A DNA stretch of 64,000 nucleotides from Clostridium rhizosphaerae (GTDB lineage: Bacteria; Bacillota; Clostridia; Clostridiales; Clostridiaceae), in assembly GCF_016765585.1 (NCBI RefSeq), contig NZ_JAESWC010000014.1:369231-433230 (forward strand), in the 5' to 3' direction. A model generated the notes under the pieces. The model had not been told where the DNA came from. It ran no database searches and saw only the letters and a program-made list of their open reading frames with translations. This document shows positions 1 through 9,355 of this stretch, piece after piece (the first letter of the stretch is position 1; every line of letters begins with the position of its first letter). The translations under genes were made by a program, and so were the position numbers.

Positions 1-17
1 AAGTCCAGTTAATGGAC

Positions 18-50
18 TTCTTTAGTTCGTCATAGAAGAGGATTACGAAC
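18..50 (-). repeat. Cassette-like 3' motif with inverted arms
   Basis: Read on the minus strand, a 9-bp arm TTAGTTCGT and its complement ACGAACTAA flank AATCCTCTTCTATG. This is a close variant of the AATCTTCTTATAT motif found 20-50 bp after the stop codons of several cargo genes at 25-32 kb. It starts about 15 bp after the acetyltransferase stop. It could also act as a weak terminator. Confidence 0.45.
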
Positions 51-63
51 TAAAACTCTATCC

Positions 64-501
64 TTACAGATTTTTCTTGAAACAAATTATTCTATTTGCT
101 TCCTCGAAACCAATTAATAAATGAAATTTTAAACTTTCCGTATTATTTAACTCACAATCACTTGCAAATTCACTACATCCCTTACCTTTTGCCCATTCTT
201 CACATTGAATAAGAAGGTTTTTCGCAACACCTCTCTTACGATACTCAACTTTTACGAAGATACCTTCCAAATAGCCAACGGGACTGCTTTCCGTTCCCTC
301 AACGTAATCGTTTCTTAAACTACACTGTGCGAAACCAACTGGTAAAGTTCCATTAAAATAAATAAAAATTGCTCCATTTTCAGAAGTAATGTAATTTGTC
401 ATTTCTTTTTCTAAATCACTAATCTCATTGTCTGGCCATAGTAACATAGCCAATTCTGCAACTGTTTTGCTGTTATCAATACCTGCTTGTTTTATCATCA
501 T
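64..501 (-). CDS. GNAT acetyltransferase, AAC(6')-I-like
   Basis: This 145-residue protein looks like an acetyl-CoA-dependent aminoglycoside 6'-N-acetyltransferase. The C-terminal half carries the GNAT core: GYLEGIFV (strand 4), then the acetyl-CoA loop YRKRGVAKNL, then SDCELNNTESLKFHLLIGFE, which follows the AAC(6')-I pattern of Asp-x-Glu-x-x-Asn before the final helix. Length is normal for the family. Translation can begin at either of two adjacent Met codons behind a GGGAGG site. It follows the TagA-type gene in the same direction about 100 bp downstream. Resistance is an inference from family resemblance; other small-molecule amines are possible substrates. A palindromic motif shared with the 25-32 kb cargo genes lies just after its stop codon. 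Confidence 0.75.
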   Translation of the reverse strand: MMIKQAGIDNSKTVAELAMLLWPDNEISDLEKEMTNYITSENGAIFIYFNGTLPVGFAQCSLRNDYVEGTESSPVGYLEGIFVKVEYRKRGVAKNLLIQCEEWAKGKGCSEFASDCELNNTESLKFHLLIGFEEANRIICFKKNL

Positions 502-578
502 TTATAACCTCCCAATGATCCCTTGGCTTATAATTGTTTACATGGCTAAACTAATCCTAAAAATTTAATTAATGCAGC

Positions 579-598
579 CCATAAGAAGATTGCGAAAT
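579..598 (-). repeat. Cassette-like 3' motif (AATCTTCTTAT)
   Basis: The minus strand reads CGCAATCTTCTTATGGGC directly after the stop codon of the TagA-type gene. The 11-mer AATCTTCTTAT recurs after cargo genes near 29.84, 31.40 and 32.04 kb, and with one change near 25.04 kb. The inverted arms are weak in this copy. Confidence 0.45.
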
Positions 599-600
599 AA

Positions 601-1347
601 TTATATTGTATTTTTACGAATTATTTCTATGAAAACTCTATATGCAAAAACCTTTAATTTCTTTTGTCTTTCTTTTCTTGAAGGCTGAGTTATTCTTCTA
701 TGTAACCATTCCAAATTCAACTTTTCCCAAATTCTTGGTGTACGTTTAACTTTTCCTGTAATCACATCGAGACTTCCTCCTACACCAAAAACCACCTTAG
801 CGTTTATCTTATCTTTATGGCTATAAATCCATTTATCTGCAAGTGGGGACCCCAATGCAACAATAAGAATATCTGGGCTTGCGTTCTTTATATTTTCAAC
901 AATTAAACAATCTTCTTCATCTTTAAAATAGCCATGATATCTTCCAGTAATTTTAACGTTAGGATAATTTCTTGCAATATATTCAGATGCTTTCCTATTG
1001 ACTTCCTCATCTGAACCTAACAAATAAAAAGACCATCCTTTTTCATTCCCAACTTTAAGTGTTTCCAAAAGTAAGTAATAACCTGTAACTCGTTCTGGTA
1101 CAGGATTCCCTTTTAATCTTGAAGCAAAAACAATGCCTATACCATCAGGCGTTCTTAAGTCTGCCTCAAGTGATATTTTTTTTAATTCTGGGTCATCCTG
1201 AATTTGAACTGCAATTTCTGGATTTACAGTAATAAGATGAAACACACTATTACTACATTCCGATACCTTAGCATCTATTAGGTCTACTGTTTCCTTGAGG
1301 TTTAACTTTGAAAATTTTATACCTAAAATACTTACACAATTCTCCAT
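601..1347 (-). CDS. tagA: WecG/TagA/CpsF family glycosyltransferase
   Basis: This 248-residue protein belongs to the TagA family. In Gram-positives these enzymes transfer N-acetylmannosamine to undecaprenyl-PP-GlcNAc, committing the lipid to wall teichoic acid or a related wall glycan. Family landmarks are visible: VNPEIAVQIQ near residue 42, the Asp in RTPDGIGIVFASR, VTGYYLLLETL, the central stretch SFYLLGSDEEV, then ILIVALGSPLADKWIYSH and the C-terminal WLHRRITQPSR. It lacks a membrane span, consistent with a peripheral enzyme at the inner face of the membrane. The start follows AAGGAG seven bases upstream. No teichoic acid neighbours are in view, so its polymer is not known. Confidence 0.85.
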   Translation of the reverse strand: MENCVSILGIKFSKLNLKETVDLIDAKVSECSNSVFHLITVNPEIAVQIQDDPELKKISLEADLRTPDGIGIVFASRLKGNPVPERVTGYYLLLETLKVGNEKGWSFYLLGSDEEVNRKASEYIARNYPNVKITGRYHGYFKDEEDCLIVENIKNASPDILIVALGSPLADKWIYSHKDKINAKVVFGVGGSLDVITGKVKRTPRIWEKLNLEWLHRRITQPSRKERQKKLKVFAYRVFIEIIRKNTI

Positions 1348-1525
1348 GTAATTTTCTCCTTCATGAAATCAAGTTAATAATTGCTAAGAGCTAAATAGAG
1401 TAAACTAATTCGTATTGGATTACAACTGCGAACTAATTCAATTATATATTATATGGATAATTCTGTATATAAATAGGGTGTTCCGTTTTCAACATGATTC
1501 TTTAACATAGCCTATTATATTAATA

Positions 1526-2476
1526 TTATCTTGCTTCACTTTTAGAGCTTAACGCTACTTTATTACCTTGGAATAGAAATAGAATATATCTAAATAAAAC
1601 ATAAAGTGTAAGTGTTATTCCTAGTATTTCTTGAAACTTAACCAAATACTTAAGTATAAAAATAGGTTGTCCTATTTTAGTTAAAAATCCATTGGTTAAT
1701 TTTATTGCTATTCCACTTATTATAAAAGGAAAGGTAAATGATGAATAGCTTGGGTAAAATTTTAAACGTAATAATCTAGGCAAAATAATGATAATTGCAC
1801 CGTACATAACAATTGATAATGTCATCAAAAACCAAACTATAGCCATATTCTTTGCTTGAAAAGAATTCATATATCCTGCAAGCAAGAGGCTTGCAGGGGC
1901 TGAAAATATTGCCAGTGTAGGCAGAGCCTGCTCAGGTAACTCCTTAACTTTCACAACTCTATATAATATTACAGGAAGAAGTATTAAATAGATGACAAAT
2001 CCAAACCAAAATGATAGCTTTCCTATAGATACCATGTTATAAACCGGTCCTGTAACACTTGCCACAACAATCCCTACATAAACAACAAACCAAGATGGAA
2101 AAACCTTTTTTATGCTGAAATTTATTACAAACTTTTTTGTAAACCAAATAATTAGGCAAACATGACCTATAAACCCAATAATCCAAATTGCATACGCTAA
2201 TTTTGAGTTATAAGGCTTTAAATATGTTGATAATATCATAATTGCCATAGTAAGTGTTGGAAAGACTCCGGCTACTACTGGGTTTTCCAAACTCTCTGAT
2301 ACACCTTTAAAATATTTCACAAGTTTTAAAAGCATTAAAATAAGTAGTATAGATGATATTATACCAAAGATATTTCTGTATGTATTACCATAACTTTGTA
2401 CAAGATTTCCTGCTGCTGCAAGTCCTAATATGAGTCCTACTATAGGTACCGGATACTTCTTTAAAAATTCATTCAT
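1526..2476 (-). CDS. TDT family transporter (TehA/SLAC1-like)
   Basis: This 316-residue polytopic membrane protein has about ten hydrophobic helices and a typical TDT opening (PVPIVGLILGLAAAGNLVQ). The TDT family includes TehA tellurite resistance proteins, C4-dicarboxylate and sulfite exporters and SLAC1 anion channels. The central helices contain a conserved phenylalanine-containing pattern (LAIFSAPASLLLAGYM). The start follows GGAGCGG. It stands alone, convergent with nothing obvious and 280 bp from the next gene. Substrate cannot be told from sequence; an anion or weak acid efflux role is most likely. Confidence 0.75.
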   Translation of the reverse strand: MNEFLKKYPVPIVGLILGLAAAGNLVQSYGNTYRNIFGIISSILLILMLLKLVKYFKGVSESLENPVVAGVFPTLTMAIMILSTYLKPYNSKLAYAIWIIGFIGHVCLIIWFTKKFVINFSIKKVFPSWFVVYVGIVVASVTGPVYNMVSIGKLSFWFGFVIYLILLPVILYRVVKVKELPEQALPTLAIFSAPASLLLAGYMNSFQAKNMAIVWFLMTLSIVMYGAIIIILPRLLRLKFYPSYSSFTFPFIISGIAIKLTNGFLTKIGQPIFILKYLVKFQEILGITLTLYVLFRYILFLFQGNKVALSSKSEAR

Positions 2477-2646
2477 AAATGCCGCTCCTTACATTATAAG
2501 TTCTTAAAATTTTCAAACAATGTTAATATTATAACATAGTATAGACAAGCCTTATTATTACGTTTTTTAATAGTTGCAGCCTGCTCTATTGGATTTATCT
2601 ATTAGTAGATTTAAGTTATGTACTATATAATAAAAATCGTATTACA

Positions 2647-2742
2647 GATAAACAATACGTAAACTTAACTTATATAGTAGGAAAATGGCCAAACTTCACC
2701 GCCTTTTCATACTATATAAGTTTATAGTTGAAGTTGTTTATC
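2647..2742. repeat. 96-bp hairpin element, copy 1
   Basis: The element begins GATAAACAATACGTAAACTT and ends GTTGAAGTTGTTTATC. Its outermost 9 bp are inverted repeats (GATAAACAA / TTGTTTATC). Inside, ACTTATATAGTA pairs with TACTATATAAGT, followed by a GGC/GCC stem. A second 96-bp copy lies at 50363-50458 in the opposite orientation, with the same end sequences but an unrelated central stem. It ends 35 bp before the GTG start of the next gene. Confidence 0.8.
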
Positions 2743-2777
2743 CATAACTATGTTATATGCTTGAGGGGGAATATATA

Positions 2778-3266
2778 GTGACTATTTTAGATACTAAAGA
2801 ACTTATTAAAGAGGAAATACTTGATAAAGTACAAGAAAATGCAGAAGAACTTTTTAGAAGTGGTACATATTTTTGCAGTGAATCAGTAGTACAAACTATA
2901 AATGAACTTTTAGGGAAACCATATGATCCTAGCATTGTTAAATTAGCAAGTGGATTTCCTATCGGGATGGGTAAGGCAGGCTGCTTATGTGGTGCTGTAT
3001 CAGGCGGACAGATGGCTTTAGGTATGGTATACGGAAGAGTTCAAGGTGAAGCTATGAATGACAAAATGTTTGAAATGTCTAAAGCACTTCATGATTATAT
3101 AATAAGTGAATATAAATCAAACTGCTGCCGTGTAATAACAAGACAATGGGCTGGAGATAATTTTAAGAGCCCAGAAAGAAAAAATCACTGTATAACCATA
3201 ACAGGAAAAGTAGCAAGATGGATTGCTGATAAATTAATTGAAGATGGTCAAATTGAAGTAAAATAA
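2778..3266 (+). CDS. C_GCAxxG_C_C family (DUF C-GCAxxG) redox protein
   Basis: This 162-residue protein carries the cysteine pattern of the C_GCAxxG_C_C family: Cys in YFCSESVVQ, then GKAGCLCGAVSGGQMALG, then a Cys-Cys pair (SNCCRVITRQW) and a final Cys in NHCITITG. The family is thought to bind a metal or iron-sulfur cofactor and is often found near redox or transport genes. The reading frame is open further upstream, but the GTG at 2778 has GAGGGGG nine bases before it, so it is preferred to the ATG at 2757. It is monocistronic in the shadow of the 96-bp hairpin element, which may influence its leader. The exact biochemical role is unknown. Confidence 0.75.
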   Translation: MTILDTKELIKEEILDKVQENAEELFRSGTYFCSESVVQTINELLGKPYDPSIVKLASGFPIGMGKAGCLCGAVSGGQMALGMVYGRVQGEAMNDKMFEMSKALHDYIISEYKSNCCRVITRQWAGDNFKSPERKNHCITITGKVARWIADKLIEDGQIEVK

Positions 3267-3359
3267 ATTTATTGTATAAGCTATTTATATGTCGGCTTCT
3301 AATTTATCTTCCATGTAACAATGCGTACAAGTATGCTATAATATTATTGGGTGATAAAA

Positions 3360-3776
3360 ATGGTTTATATGTTAAAAATGATTTCTTCAATAACTAATAA
3401 TATACATGACCTGCTTATACAGTTATTTAAAACCATGGGTTACAATATGACTGACAAGCAGCTTCATTTTTTAATAATTGGTATTATAGGAATGATTATA
3501 TTCCTTATTACAAATCTTATATTTAAGCAATTAGCAAAATACAGTGTTGAGGTTATATCTTTTATTTATACCTTTACCGTTATGGTTGTCTTTGTATTTG
3601 CCATAGAGATTGAGCAGAAAATTACAAAAAGAGGTAATATGGAGTTTAAGGATATAACTGCCGGGCTATGGGGATTTATTGAAATATTTGGAGTATATCT
3701 TGCCATCAGGTTAGTTATTTATCTTATCAAAAAAGGATATAGCAAAATTAATAAAAATAAAAAAGTTAATATATAG
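3360..3776 (+). CDS. Small integral membrane protein, VanZ-like topology
   Basis: This 138-residue protein has three or four hydrophobic segments. After a short N-terminal region it runs QLHFLIIGIIGMIIFL, then a second span around FIYTFTVMVVFVFAIEI, then an acidic/basic loop EQKITKRGNMEFKDITAGLWG, then a final span and a lysine-rich tail. The His in the first span, the Glu before GNMEFKDI and the Gly-rich end recall VanZ-like proteins, but the match is only suggestive. The start at 3360 is chosen because GGGTGAT precedes it by four bases; a GTG nine bases earlier would lack a site. TATAAT at 3337-3342 is a good minus-10 box. A terminator follows the gene. Confidence 0.55.
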   Translation: MVYMLKMISSITNNIHDLLIQLFKTMGYNMTDKQLHFLIIGIIGMIIFLITNLIFKQLAKYSVEVISFIYTFTVMVVFVFAIEIEQKITKRGNMEFKDITAGLWGFIEIFGVYLAIRLVIYLIKKGYSKINKNKKVNI

Positions 3777-3790
3777 TATAGATAAAGTTA

Positions 3791-3837
3791 GAAGCTCTAG
3801 AGTACCAGTAAGGTGCTTTGGAGCTTTATTTTTTTAA
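3791..3837 (+). terminator. Rho-independent terminator
   Basis: AAGCTCTAGAGTACC pairs (with G-U pairs) with GGTGCTTTGGAGCTT and is followed by TATTTTTTTAA. It ends the membrane protein transcript. Confidence 0.85.
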
Positions 3838-3988
3838 TAAAATCTATTCTACAGTTTTTAGCCAAGATTCACTGAAATAGGATTCTATGCTAGAATAAAA
3901 TAAATACCCATCAATTAACTTTTTAGTTATAAATTCCATAAGAGAATATTGTTAATACGTTACTTCATATAAGCTTTAGGAGGAAAGT

Positions 3989-4681
3989 ATGGATAACATT
4001 AAAATTTTACTGATTGAAGATGATGAGGCTGTTGCCTTAGGAATAGATTACAATTTGAGAAATGAAGGCTTCGAAGTAATCAGAGCAGGTGACCTATTAA
4101 GTGCAAAGCAATTATTTAGCGATGAGTTTCAGCTTATTCTTTTAGATATTGGATTACCCGACGGCAATGGATATGAATTTTGTAAGTACATAAGAGAAAA
4201 CAGCATGATTCCAATAATTTTTTTAACAGCATTAGATGAAGAAGTAAATGTAGTCCTAGGCTTTGATCTTGGTGGTGATGATTATATTACAAAACCCTTT
4301 AGAATTAAGGAACTCTTGTCAAGAATTAAAGCGGTACTTAGAAGGACAAGCAATTCTCAAAAAACAAGACTTATTTCCGGAAATATAGAAGTAAATAGTT
4401 TAGCAGCAAAGGTTTATAAAAACAAAAAGGATATTATTCTAACAGCTGTTGAATATAAGTTGCTCTTATATTTTATGGGGTACCCATATAAGGTTATTTC
4501 TAAGGAAGAAATTCTCCATAGGCTGTGGGATATTCAAGGAGATTTTGTAGATGAAAATACAGCTGCTGTGTATGTGAGAAGACTTAGAGAAAAACTTGAA
4601 GACGAGCCATCAAATCCAAGCTATCTAATAACAGTTAGAGGCTTAGGGTATAAGTGGGATAAAAATGTTATAGAGGAGTAA
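3989..4681 (+). CDS. OmpR-family response regulator
   Basis: This 230-residue protein has a receiver domain (residues 1-115) with the acidic pair IEDDE, the phosphoacceptor Asp53 in LILLDIGLPDG, the Thr in FLTALDEE and the Lys in YITKPF. A winged-helix OmpR/PhoB DNA-binding domain follows (about 130-226, ending VRGLGYKWD). It is the first gene of a regulator-kinase-permease-ATPase set, eight bases before the kinase, and is presumably the activator of the ABC genes downstream. This arrangement is typical of peptide-antibiotic sensing modules in Firmicutes. SD AGGAGG is six bases before the ATG. Confidence 0.92.
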   Translation: MDNIKILLIEDDEAVALGIDYNLRNEGFEVIRAGDLLSAKQLFSDEFQLILLDIGLPDGNGYEFCKYIRENSMIPIIFLTALDEEVNVVLGFDLGGDDYITKPFRIKELLSRIKAVLRRTSNSQKTRLISGNIEVNSLAAKVYKNKKDIILTAVEYKLLLYFMGYPYKVISKEEILHRLWDIQGDFVDENTAAVYVRRLREKLEDEPSNPSYLITVRGLGYKWDKNVIEE

Positions 4682-4689
4682 ATTTTAAA

Positions 4690-5943
4690 ATGAATAATAT
4701 ATTTAAAAACAATTTTTTAAAACAATTTAGTCTCCTATGGCTTATAAATATAATTGTTTTAATAGCTGTATTGAATATTTTTATTAATATAAGCTTTGAT
4801 AAAATCAAAAGCAATTACATAAGTGAAAGCTATGCATTAATTGGAGCTCTTTCAAATACACATTCTATTCAGGAAGATAAAATTGCTTCAGTTTTTACAC
4901 AAGATACAAAAATAGAATATTATAAAGCCGGAAAGCAAATTATGGCTACCTATGGTTATAAAGAGGACATGGACATCAAGCTAATTCCTAGTGTAAATAA
5001 ATCCTACGAAAGCCTGAAATTACGGGTGAATATTCTTATTGTCCTTTCTATTATAATGTTATATTTAATTACCCTCTTATTTTATAGGAAGATTAATATT
5101 TATATTGAAAAACTAAATCAAGGAATAAAAAAAGTTATTGAAGGAGATTTTTCTTTAAGATTTTCATTTATAGGAGAAGATTCCTTTAGTGTACTTGCAC
5201 ATAATTTTAATCAAATGGCAGAAAGACTTGAAAATGCATTAAAAGAACTTACTAAGGAAAAGTTTTTTTTAAAGGATACCTTAGCCAACATATCCCATCA
5301 GCTTAAAACACCCATAACTTCTATGAACTTATTTACTGAAGCATTGATTAACAATTCTTCCATGGATGAAAACGAGATAGAAAAAATAGGCTGCAAAATG
5401 AGGAGTTCCTTGTACAGCATGGAGTGGCTTATAAAAAAATTATTAAAACTGGCTAAAATCGAAAGTGGAGTAATAGAGTACAATAAGGTAAGCAGAAGCT
5501 TTAAAGAAACTATAGAAAAAGCTATAGAGCCTTTATTAATAATTATAGAAGAAAAAAATATAAACCTTTCAGTAAATCTTGAAGATGGCTCATACTCTCA
5601 TGATATAGGATGGACAAGCGAAGCATTAACAAATATAATAAAAAACTCTGTTGAACATACAAAACAGCAGGGTGAGATTTCTATTTGCTATGAAAACAAT
5701 CTTCTCTATCATAAAATTACCATAAGCGATAATGGAGAAGGTATTGATAAAGAAGACTTGCCTCATATTTTTGAACGGTTTTATAAAGGAAAAAGCAGAA
5801 GCAGTATTAAGAACACTGAATCCATAGGAATAGGCTTAGCTCTTTCCAAAAGTATAATAGAAGGTCAGGGCGGCTTTTTACAGGTAGAAAGCACAAAGGA
5901 ATATGGCAGCAAGTTTACAATTACCTTTCTTACAAATGTGTAA
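4690..5943 (+). CDS. Membrane sensor histidine kinase
   Basis: This 417-residue kinase has two transmembrane segments (about residues 13-34 and 113-132) bracketing a small external domain of roughly 75 residues. A HAMP linker (about 133-185) follows, then a DHp helix with NISHQLKTPITS, where His203 is the predicted phosphorylation site. The ATP-binding domain has an N box (TNIIKNSVEH), G1 (DNGEGI), an F box (PHIFERFYKG) and G2 (SIGIGLALSK). The external loop and HAMP distinguish it from the short intramembrane-sensing BceS kinases that normally partner FtsX-type exporters. Partner of the regulator immediately upstream. Confidence 0.92.
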   Translation: MNNIFKNNFLKQFSLLWLINIIVLIAVLNIFINISFDKIKSNYISESYALIGALSNTHSIQEDKIASVFTQDTKIEYYKAGKQIMATYGYKEDMDIKLIPSVNKSYESLKLRVNILIVLSIIMLYLITLLFYRKINIYIEKLNQGIKKVIEGDFSLRFSFIGEDSFSVLAHNFNQMAERLENALKELTKEKFFLKDTLANISHQLKTPITSMNLFTEALINNSSMDENEIEKIGCKMRSSLYSMEWLIKKLLKLAKIESGVIEYNKVSRSFKETIEKAIEPLLIIIEEKNINLSVNLEDGSYSHDIGWTSEALTNIIKNSVEHTKQQGEISICYENNLLYHKITISDNGEGIDKEDLPHIFERFYKGKSRSSIKNTESIGIGLALSKSIIEGQGGFLQVESTKEYGSKFTITFLTNV

Positions 5944-6017
5944 GGAAGGTATTTATCTTGCAGTAAGAATTAGAGAGTATATTTATAAGCATAGATGAAA
6001 GCGGGGTGGAAATCTAA

Positions 6018-8615
6018 ATGAATGGGTATTTAGAGGTATCTAATAAGTATTTTAAGCAAAATAAAAAAAGAACCTTGGTTAATATTATTGCAATAATACT
6101 GGCTACTATGTTTATAAGCGGCACAGGACACATGATTTATTCTTCACAGCAAAATATTATTACTATGTTACGGGAAGATGGAGATTATCATGTTATCTTT
6201 AAGCTAACACAAAAGGATAAATTTCCAGCAATTAAAGTACATTCAGCAGTAGAAAAAGCAGCCTTTCGCGAAAGGCTTGGAAGCACACAATTAGGAGACA
6301 GAACACTGCTGCTCAATAAAATAAATAAAGATGGCTTTGATTTATTGGGTGTAAAGCTGCAAGAAGGAAGATTGCCTGAGCATGCTGATGAGCTAATATT
6401 AAATTCAGACTTTAAAGATAAGCAGCAAAAAAATATCGGGGATAAAGTAACCTTCAGACTAAATGATAATACAAATATAGATTATACTATTGTAGGCTTT
6501 TCACAATATACTAACAATGCTTTTATGAGGACATTTGATGCATATTCAGTAAGCAGTAATATGCAGTCTGATAGTGCAGATGTCTATGTAAAGTTAAAGG
6601 AAGTAGGAAAATTAAATAGTAAAATTGAAAGCTTAGTCAAAGACTTTAGTATAGATGCTAATAAAGTCTTAAAAAATGAACCACTATTAACTGCATTAGG
6701 AGAAGGCAGAAGCAAAAGTGCTCTATTAGACTATATTACTTTTTTTATGATAGCTGTTATTGTAATGATTTCAACATTAGTATTTATATATAATTCCTTT
6801 AATATATCTACCATGGAACGAATGAAGGAGTATGGATTAATAAAGGCTATAGGCGGAACTAATAAGCAGATAAAAAGAATTATTTTAAAAGAAGCTTTTA
6901 TAGTTGGTATAATAGCCCTGCCTATTGGTCTGCTGTTAGGTATGTCCACAGGCTCATTACTGTTTAAAGCCTTTAATAGTTTGATTTTAAGCAAATCAAT
7001 TACTGTAAAAACTTATTATTCCCTGTACAGCATCTTAGTAACAATACTTTTAACTGTTATAACATTGTACTTATCAGTAATGTCTATGCTTAGAAAAGTA
7101 AAAAAGATATCGCCTCTCGATTGTTTCACTAACAGAAATTATGAGGTTAAAAAGATAAATATAAAAAAATGGACTTTTATTAATAAGCTTTTTAACATTG
7201 AAGGAATTATAGCAAATAGAAATATTCGAAGTAATAAAGGAAGATTTAGAACAACGGTGGTTTCTATTGTACTTTCAATAACCCTCTTTATTACATTTAG
7301 CAGTTTAGTCGGCAATATAGAACAGCTTCCTTATGAAGCTTTGCCGATAGACATGCAGCTATGTAGTCATAACCATTATTTTTCTAACTTGTATACAGAA
7401 AAAGACAGCAAAGATATGATAAGAAATAATAGTGAACAAATAAAGTTAGTTGCAGACAATACAAAAAAAATTTATGGAGTTAAAGATGTTTACAGCATAT
7501 ATCAATGTATAAAATCTTACACCTTTTTACCAGAGAAAAAAGTAATGGTAAAGGGTGATGCAATTAATATAAAGGGCAATAATTATACAAATATAAAATC
7601 TGAAATAGTCCCCATTGATTTGGATACTATTGATCAGCTTTCACCATATCTTTTAAACAAATTCAATAACAAAGAAAAAATGAAAAAAGAAAATGGTGTA
7701 TTTATTACTCAAATATACTATGAACAAGATCTTAAAAGTTTAAGCGGCACAAAATACAAGAAGAAAGATATTTCAACTCTGAAGGCAGGAGATGAAATAT
7801 TAATTGATACAGCTAATTTGACCTATGCCGGCAAATTTGAAAGTAATGATAATACAGTGAGTGAAGCTATGAAGGTAAAGGTCTTAGGTATTGTTAGAGT
7901 CATACTCTTCGATAAGGGAAACTTTAGTGATGCATCCCCAATAATATACATGCCTACGGAGCTTTACAATAAGATGATTGAAAAAAAATCTGTAAATATA
8001 CCTAAAAATATTGGAGCAGATGCTGATAAAAAGCTGGAGCTTGATAAATTACAGCCTGCACAGCTTAAAGGCATGGTCGTAAGCTATAAGGATAATGTAA
8101 GCAATAAAGAAAGAGGAGATATTGGCTCCGAGCTGTTAGAAAAGTGGAAGACATGTTATGACAATGGCAAAGTTAATAGTTGTTCTATTTTTAGCGAAAA
8201 AAATGATAAATATATTAAGTTTAGCAAACTCTTTTACTTTAGTGTTATAGCATTTATAGCTCTTATAAGTATGGCAAATGTATTTAATATAGTAAATACT
8301 AATGTAATTTTAAGAAGTAAGGAACTGGCTCTTTTAGGTGTTGTGGGTGCTTCTAAGAATAGCATAAAGAAAATAATGTATTTAGAAGGCATTCTATACT
8401 CAATTATAGGAATAATCTATGGAACTGCTTTAGGATGGTTAAATTCTATAATAATCGGTAAGATCTTTAGAAGTGGACATGATATAGCATACGTATTTCC
8501 TTATAAAGAAACCTTAATAAGTATAATGTTTTTCATAATTGTTGGTATATCGGCAATATATTTTCCTTTAAGGAAAATTAAAAAAGAAAATCTACTGCAA
8601 TATAAAGAATATTAA
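6018..8615 (+). CDS. ABC transporter permease with two FtsX domains
   Basis: This 865-residue integral membrane protein has an N-terminal span (about 20-42), an extracellular region, an FtsX core with three spans (about 240-355), a fourth span around 410-430, a large external domain (about 440-740) and a second FtsX core (about 745-860). The repeat of FtsX motifs (MKEYGLIKAIGGTNKQIKR and, in the second core, SKELALLGVVGASKNSIKK) is typical of MacB/BceB-like permeases of the antimicrobial-peptide or lipoprotein type. These use ATP hydrolysis for mechanical work rather than simple transport. The ATPase follows 16 bases on. SD GGGGTGG precedes the ATG. Confidence 0.88.
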   Translation: MNGYLEVSNKYFKQNKKRTLVNIIAIILATMFISGTGHMIYSSQQNIITMLREDGDYHVIFKLTQKDKFPAIKVHSAVEKAAFRERLGSTQLGDRTLLLNKINKDGFDLLGVKLQEGRLPEHADELILNSDFKDKQQKNIGDKVTFRLNDNTNIDYTIVGFSQYTNNAFMRTFDAYSVSSNMQSDSADVYVKLKEVGKLNSKIESLVKDFSIDANKVLKNEPLLTALGEGRSKSALLDYITFFMIAVIVMISTLVFIYNSFNISTMERMKEYGLIKAIGGTNKQIKRIILKEAFIVGIIALPIGLLLGMSTGSLLFKAFNSLILSKSITVKTYYSLYSILVTILLTVITLYLSVMSMLRKVKKISPLDCFTNRNYEVKKINIKKWTFINKLFNIEGIIANRNIRSNKGRFRTTVVSIVLSITLFITFSSLVGNIEQLPYEALPIDMQLCSHNHYFSNLYTEKDSKDMIRNNSEQIKLVADNTKKIYGVKDVYSIYQCIKSYTFLPEKKVMVKGDAINIKGNNYTNIKSEIVPIDLDTIDQLSPYLLNKFNNKEKMKKENGVFITQIYYEQDLKSLSGTKYKKKDISTLKAGDEILIDTANLTYAGKFESNDNTVSEAMKVKVLGIVRVILFDKGNFSDASPIIYMPTELYNKMIEKKSVNIPKNIGADADKKLELDKLQPAQLKGMVVSYKDNVSNKERGDIGSELLEKWKTCYDNGKVNSCSIFSEKNDKYIKFSKLFYFSVIAFIALISMANVFNIVNTNVILRSKELALLGVVGASKNSIKKIMYLEGILYSIIGIIYGTALGWLNSIIIGKIFRSGHDIAYVFPYKETLISIMFFIIVGISAIYFPLRKIKKENLLQYKEY

Positions 8616-8631
8616 ATTTGGGGGTAGTTTA

Positions 8632-9291
8632 ATGTTAGAAATAAAAGAACTCTATAAAACCTATGGAAGCGGAGAAGTAAAGGTAGAAGCTTTAAAAAAT
8701 ATAAATTTGGCTATTAACCAAGGAGAATTTGTTGCTATAGTAGGGTCCAGCGGCTCCGGTAAAAGCACCCTTCTTCACATCATGGCCGGATTAGACATGC
8801 CTACAAAAGGCAGTATAATTATGGATGACCAGGATATATATACTTTGAAAGAAGATGATCTTGCTGTTTTCAGAAGAAGAAAAATAGGTTTTGTATTTCA
8901 ATTTTTTAATTTAATTCCTGTGTTAACCTTGGAAGAAAATATACAGCTGCCTGTGCTGCTGGATCATCAAAAAGTAGATGAACCTTATATGAATGAGTTA
9001 TTAGAACTATTGGGTTTAACAAGCAGAAGGTCTCACCTTCCCTCACAGCTATCCGGAGGCCAGCAGCAGCGTGCAGCTATAGCAAGAGCATTAATATACA
9101 AGCCTTCTATTATATTTGCAGACGAACCTACCGGAAATCTTGACAAGAAAAACTCAAAAGAGGTATTAGACCTGCTTAAGTTATCCTCTAAAAAATATAA
9201 TCAAACACTTGTTATTGTAACTCACGACTTAGAAATAGCTGCAGGAGCAGACAAGATAATCACTCTTTCGGATGGGGAGGTTAAGTTATAA
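8632..9291 (+). CDS. ABC transporter ATP-binding protein (MacB/LolD type)
   Basis: This 219-residue ATPase is complete: Walker A GSSGSGKS (38-45), Q loop FVFQFF, signature LSGGQ (140-144), Walker B IIFADEP with catalytic Glu165, and the switch His in VTHD. The family is that of LolD, MacB and BceA, which pair with FtsX-fold permeases. It is the last gene of the four-gene set; a bidirectional terminator follows. Probable role: powering the 865-residue permease to detoxify a peptide antibiotic or to move a lipidated substrate. The inducing compound is unknown. Confidence 0.92.
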   Translation: MLEIKELYKTYGSGEVKVEALKNINLAINQGEFVAIVGSSGSGKSTLLHIMAGLDMPTKGSIIMDDQDIYTLKEDDLAVFRRRKIGFVFQFFNLIPVLTLEENIQLPVLLDHQKVDEPYMNELLELLGLTSRRSHLPSQLSGGQQQRAAIARALIYKPSIIFADEPTGNLDKKNSKEVLDLLKLSSKKYNQTLVIVTHDLEIAAGADKIITLSDGEVKL

Positions 9292-9302
9292 TCTCCCTAA
9301 AA

Positions 9303-9347
9303 AGGAACGTAAGTAGATTTGAATTTATAAAATTCACTTGCGTTCCT
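9303..9347. terminator. Bidirectional terminator
   Basis: AGGAACGtaAGT pairs with ACTTGCGTTCCT around an AT-rich loop, with A and T tracts on both sides. It lies between the convergent ABC ATPase and kinase-like genes. Confidence 0.8.
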
Positions 9348-9355
9348 ATAAATTT

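Noticed and set aside
2757..2777. ATG start for the C_GCAxxG_C_C gene
   Set aside because: The GAGGGGG site lies inside it and fits the GTG at 2778.
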